Shown here: in pieces, positions 6,887 through 8,364 of the stretch
How the letters are laid out: every line of letters starts with the position of its first letter
Numbering within the stretch: position 1 is the first letter of the stretch
From: an uncultured Eubacteriales bacterium
Lineage (GTDB): Bacteria > Bacillota > Clostridia > Oscillospirales > Oscillospiraceae
NCBI GenBank assembly: GCA_900550705.1
Contig: URTG01000075.1
Coordinates: forward strand, 1 to 8,364
Length of the DNA stretch: 8,364 nt
Reading direction: 5' to 3'
Notes under the pieces: model-generated
What the model was told of the DNA's origin: nothing
The model's database searches: none
What the model saw: the letters and a program-made list of their open reading frames with translations, nothing else
Made by a program: the position numbers and the translations under genes

Positions 6887-6896
6887 GCGTTCCCCT
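6887..6896 (-). repeat. Right arm of the palindromic repeat, inner fragment
   Basis: GCGTTCCCCT is the reverse complement of the last ten bases of the left arm (6831-6840). The match stops abruptly after CT at 6895-6896, where the IS110-family element begins, and resumes at 8324. Confidence 0.85.
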
Positions 6897-6898
6897 TG

Positions 6899-6904
6899 TA
6901 TAAT
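6899..6904 (+). promoter_or_regulatory. -10 half of the split bridge RNA promoter
   Basis: A perfect TATAAT two bases inside the left end. In the integrated state the -35 position is occupied by host sequence near AAGGCC, which is not a -35, so the promoter should be weak here. Joining the right end to the left end supplies a -35 at the correct distance. Confidence 0.8.
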
Positions 6905-6910
6905 AAGCAA

Positions 6911-7104
6911 GACCACACAAAGTGAATAGTGATGTATACTAAAGGCAAGCACTGTGGACTGGCAATTCCCCATACAGCCGAAAGGACTGGTCGGATGAGG
7001 CTACGGCCACAGCAGTTTGAAGAACGGTTAATGAGTTGGTTAACGCTGGACGTTTTATTACTGGCAAGGTTACTGCTCAAGCTAGCTGTGGAGCCCAGTG
7101 CTAG
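6911..7104 (+). ncRNA. Bridge RNA of the IS110-family element
   Basis: Expected 5' end is near 6911, 7 nt after the -10; the 3' end is placed at the stem CTAGC (7082-7086) with GCTAG (7100-7104). Target-binding loop: outer stem CTGTGG (6952-6957) with CCACAG (7007-7012), inner stem CAGCC-GAAA-GGACTG (6975-6989, one bulged A, GNRA loop). Between them the 5' strand has TTCCCC (6966-6971), identical to the left target next to and including the core C, and the 3' strand has CGGATGAGG (6992-7000), complementary to nine bases of the rejoined target. Donor-binding loop: outer stem GCAGT (7012-7016) with ACTGC (7072-7076), inner stem AACG-CTGGA-CGTT (7042-7054). AGTTGGT (7034-7040) is identical to the right end just before the core (8315-8321), and TTATTA (7055-7060) is complementary to the left end (6901-6906). 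Known IS110 bridge RNAs have this two-loop bispecific plan. Exact ends and fold are inferred. Confidence 0.85.
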
Positions 7105-7124
7105 AAAGAAAAGGAGACATCACC

Positions 7125-8306
7125 ATGTTTTATGTCGGTCTGGACATCGCAGCGGAAAAGCACGACTGCTGTATTATGACGGAAGAACGCCGGGTACTAA
7201 AGCAGTTTGCGTTTCGCAATGACGCAGAAGGGTTTGAGTTCCTGAAAAAAACATTGAGCAAGCTTGCTTCTACAGAGGAAATAAAGATCGGGCTGGAGAA
7301 TACCGGCGTGTACGGCAGCAATCTGGTCCAGTTTCTTAGGCGTAATGGATATAAAACCTACACGTTTAATCCTCTGCTCATCAATAAGAGCATTCAAGCA
7401 ACCACTCTAAGAAAAACAAAAACAGATAAAGCGGACGCCAAATTCTTGGCGCAATACCTCACGTGGGACAATTCTCAGCCCGACCATGACGTATCTTACC
7501 ATATTTCCGAGCTAAAGTCACTAAGCAGATTGCGTTTTTCTTTGGTGCAGCAGCGTTCCAAGTGCAAAACGCAGGCCAAGGGCGTGCTGGCACAGGTGTT
7601 TCCGGAGTTGACGCAGGTATTTTCCGATGTATTCGGAACCACTGCCAGGACGATTTTGTCCCTGTGTCCTTCCGCCCAACGCATGGCAGCATACCCTGTT
7701 CCACAACTGGCGGACCTGCTCCGGACGACATCCAGAGGACAGCTGGGTCTGGAGAAGGCAGAGCTGATTCACTCGCTGGCCGTACATTCGGTGGGCAACT
7801 CCTCCATTGCACTGGAATTGCAGCTTCAGATCTATCTGGAACAGATCACGCAGCTTTCTCTCCATATCCGCCGCTGTGAAGCCGCTCTGCGGACGATCCT
7901 GGCGCAGATGAACTCGCCCATCACTACCATTCCGGGCATTGGAACTGTCCTGGGTGCTACAATTTTGGGAGAGATCGGGGATATTTTCCGCTTTTCTTCT
8001 CCGGCCAAGCTGCTTTCCTTTGCCGGTCTGGAGCCGAGCATTACCTGCTCCGGAAAATCCGTCTCAGCCCCGGGAAGGATGGTTAAGCACGGCTCCCGCT
8101 ATCTGCGCTGGGCCTTCGGCCAAGCCGCTCGCTGTATCATCCTCCGCGACCAAACCTTTGCCGCATACGCCAGCAAAAAGCGAGCCGAAGGAAAGCATTT
8201 CAATGTGGTCTGCTCGCACGTTGCGAAAAAACTCGTGCGCCTCGTCTTTGCTCTCTTGAAAAATCATTCATCGTTTATTCCTAATTATTCATCTCTTGCC
8301 GCTTGA
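7125..8306 (+). CDS. IS110-family transposase (DEDD recombinase)
   Basis: A 393-aa serine-type recombinase guided by the bridge RNA. The N-terminal RuvC-like DEDD domain shows MFYVGLDIAAEKHD (D7), IGLENTGVYG (E58) and TKTDKADAKFLAQYL (D101, D104), the expected four acidic residues. A helical, probably coiled segment follows at about 125-260. The C-terminal Transposase_20 domain runs ITTIPGIGTVLGATILGEIG (266-285), then FAGLEPS and SGKSVSAPGRMVKHGSRYLRWA; Ser309 in CSG is the likely catalytic serine by comparison with IS621. The ATG at 7125 has AAGGAGA (7111-7117) at 7-nt spacing; a GTG at 7098 is in frame but inside the bridge RNA 3' stem. The reading frame is complete and unbroken. The stop codon overlaps the -35 hexamer TTGACT at 8303-8308, so gene end and promoter share bases. 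Confidence 0.95.
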   Translation: MFYVGLDIAAEKHDCCIMTEERRVLKQFAFRNDAEGFEFLKKTLSKLASTEEIKIGLENTGVYGSNLVQFLRRNGYKTYTFNPLLINKSIQATTLRKTKTDKADAKFLAQYLTWDNSQPDHDVSYHISELKSLSRLRFSLVQQRSKCKTQAKGVLAQVFPELTQVFSDVFGTTARTILSLCPSAQRMAAYPVPQLADLLRTTSRGQLGLEKAELIHSLAVHSVGNSSIALELQLQIYLEQITQLSLHIRRCEAALRTILAQMNSPITTIPGIGTVLGATILGEIGDIFRFSSPAKLLSFAGLEPSITCSGKSVSAPGRMVKHGSRYLRWAFGQAARCIILRDQTFAAYASKKRAEGKHFNVVCSHVAKKLVRLVFALLKNHSSFIPNYSSLAA

Positions 8307-8308
8307 CT
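8303..8308 (+). promoter_or_regulatory. -35 half of the split bridge RNA promoter
   Basis: TTGACT, 5 of 6 consensus, ends 15 nt before the right end of the element. On circularisation, 15 nt from the right end (8309-8323) plus TG from the left end (6897-6898) give a 17-nt spacer to TATAAT. In the integrated state it points outward into the repeat, where no -10 is seen at the right distance. Confidence 0.8.
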
Positions 8309-8323
8309 TTTCATAGTTGGTCT

Positions 8324-8364
8324 CATCCGCCCCCTGCGGGGGCACCTTCCCCCAGGGGAAGGCT
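8324..8364 (-). repeat. Right arm of the palindromic repeat, outer fragment
   Basis: The last 41 bases are the exact reverse complement of 6790-6830. With the preceding CT (8322-8323) they give a 43-bp perfect match. The arm runs to the end of the window, so its true outer end and any target duplication of the repeat cannot be seen. Confidence 0.85.

Larger units (their letters stand above)
6897..8323 (+). mobile_element. IS110-family insertion sequence, about 1,427 bp, bridge-RNA type
   Basis: Ends are set by reconstruction: deleting 6897-8323 joins GCGTTCCCCT to CATCCGCC and restores the right repeat arm exactly as the reverse complement of the intact left arm. The only ambiguity is the dinucleotide CT present at both junctions (6895-6896 and 8322-8323), which is the expected core; IS621 also uses CT. 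No terminal inverted repeats are seen (left end TGTATAATAAGC, right end AGTTGGTCT) and no longer target duplication, as known for IS110. The layout of a long non-coding left end (228 nt), one transposase gene and a short right end (17 nt) is the IS110 rather than the IS1111 arrangement. The element is less GC-rich than its neighbours, fitting recent arrival, and the intact gene and guides suggest it is active. Confidence 0.9.

Noticed and set aside
6899..6940. A complete transposase promoter at the integrated left end using TATAAT or TATACT
   Set aside because: No acceptable -35 lies 16-18 nt upstream of either box in the integrated state.
6925..8317. ATAGT at 6925-6929 and 8313-8317 as the element's junction duplication
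   Set aside because: Joining there does not rebuild the palindrome and gives only 13 nt between TTGACT and TATACT; the CT junction satisfies both tests.
6910..8323. AGACCA (6910-6915) and TGGTCT (8318-8323) as sub-terminal inverted repeats of an IS1111-type element
   Set aside because: Only 6 bp, and the long left non-coding end with a short right end fits the IS110 arrangement instead. Probably chance.
6790..8364. The 43-bp inverted repeats as terminal inverted repeats of the insertion element
   Set aside because: The match on the right resumes only after CT, and adding the fragment at 6887-6896 completes the arm. The repeats therefore belong to the target, not to the element, and IS110 elements lack such ends.
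1..8364. CRISPR array, tRNA or rRNA genes
   Set aside because: No regularly spaced direct repeats, no cloverleaf and no rRNA segments were seen on either strand.

Overview
The window looks like chromosomal DNA from a GC-rich, low-motility-gene-content Firmicute of the Oscillospirales type (Flavonifractor / Lawsonibacter / Pseudoflavonifractor-like gut anaerobes). This placement is inferred from strong AAGGAGG-type ribosome sites, frequent TTG starts, very GC-rich coding DNA, protein similarity by eye, and a hairpin-rich dispersed repeat of a style I associate with those genomes. I could not run a search.

Layout. 1-332: a hairpin from an unseen upstream unit, then an extended -10 promoter and structured leader for murA. 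333-3046 (+): murA (peptidoglycan precursor synthesis), a terminator-like hairpin, then a YycJ/WalJ-type metallo-hydrolase overlapping rlmH (23S rRNA methyltransferase). 3140-3871 (+): a DUF554 membrane protein. 3883-3923: a strong hairpin shared by converging genes. 3952-6570 (-): rpsO then pnp, the widely conserved S15/PNPase pair, with a large hairpin in the pnp leader and a good promoter upstream of rpsO. Together these are ordinary housekeeping genes.

6790-8364 is the accessory part and the main discovery. A palindromic, REPIN-like repeat with perfect 51-bp arms has been split in its right arm by an IS110-family element of about 1,427 bp (6897-8323). Removing the element and one copy of a CT dinucleotide rebuilds the right arm exactly as the reverse complement of the left arm, so the window contains its own empty-site control. 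The element encodes a DEDD transposase (7125-8306), and its 228-nt non-coding left end reads as a bridge RNA. One internal loop carries guides matching the two target flanks (TTCCCC and CGGATGAGG). A second carries guides matching the element's own ends (AGTTGGT, and TTATTA/CAAG). Joining the right end to the left end, as in the circular intermediate, creates TTGACT-17 nt-TATAAT, a promoter pointing into the bridge RNA. The element therefore appears programmed to insert into the host's own repeat family.
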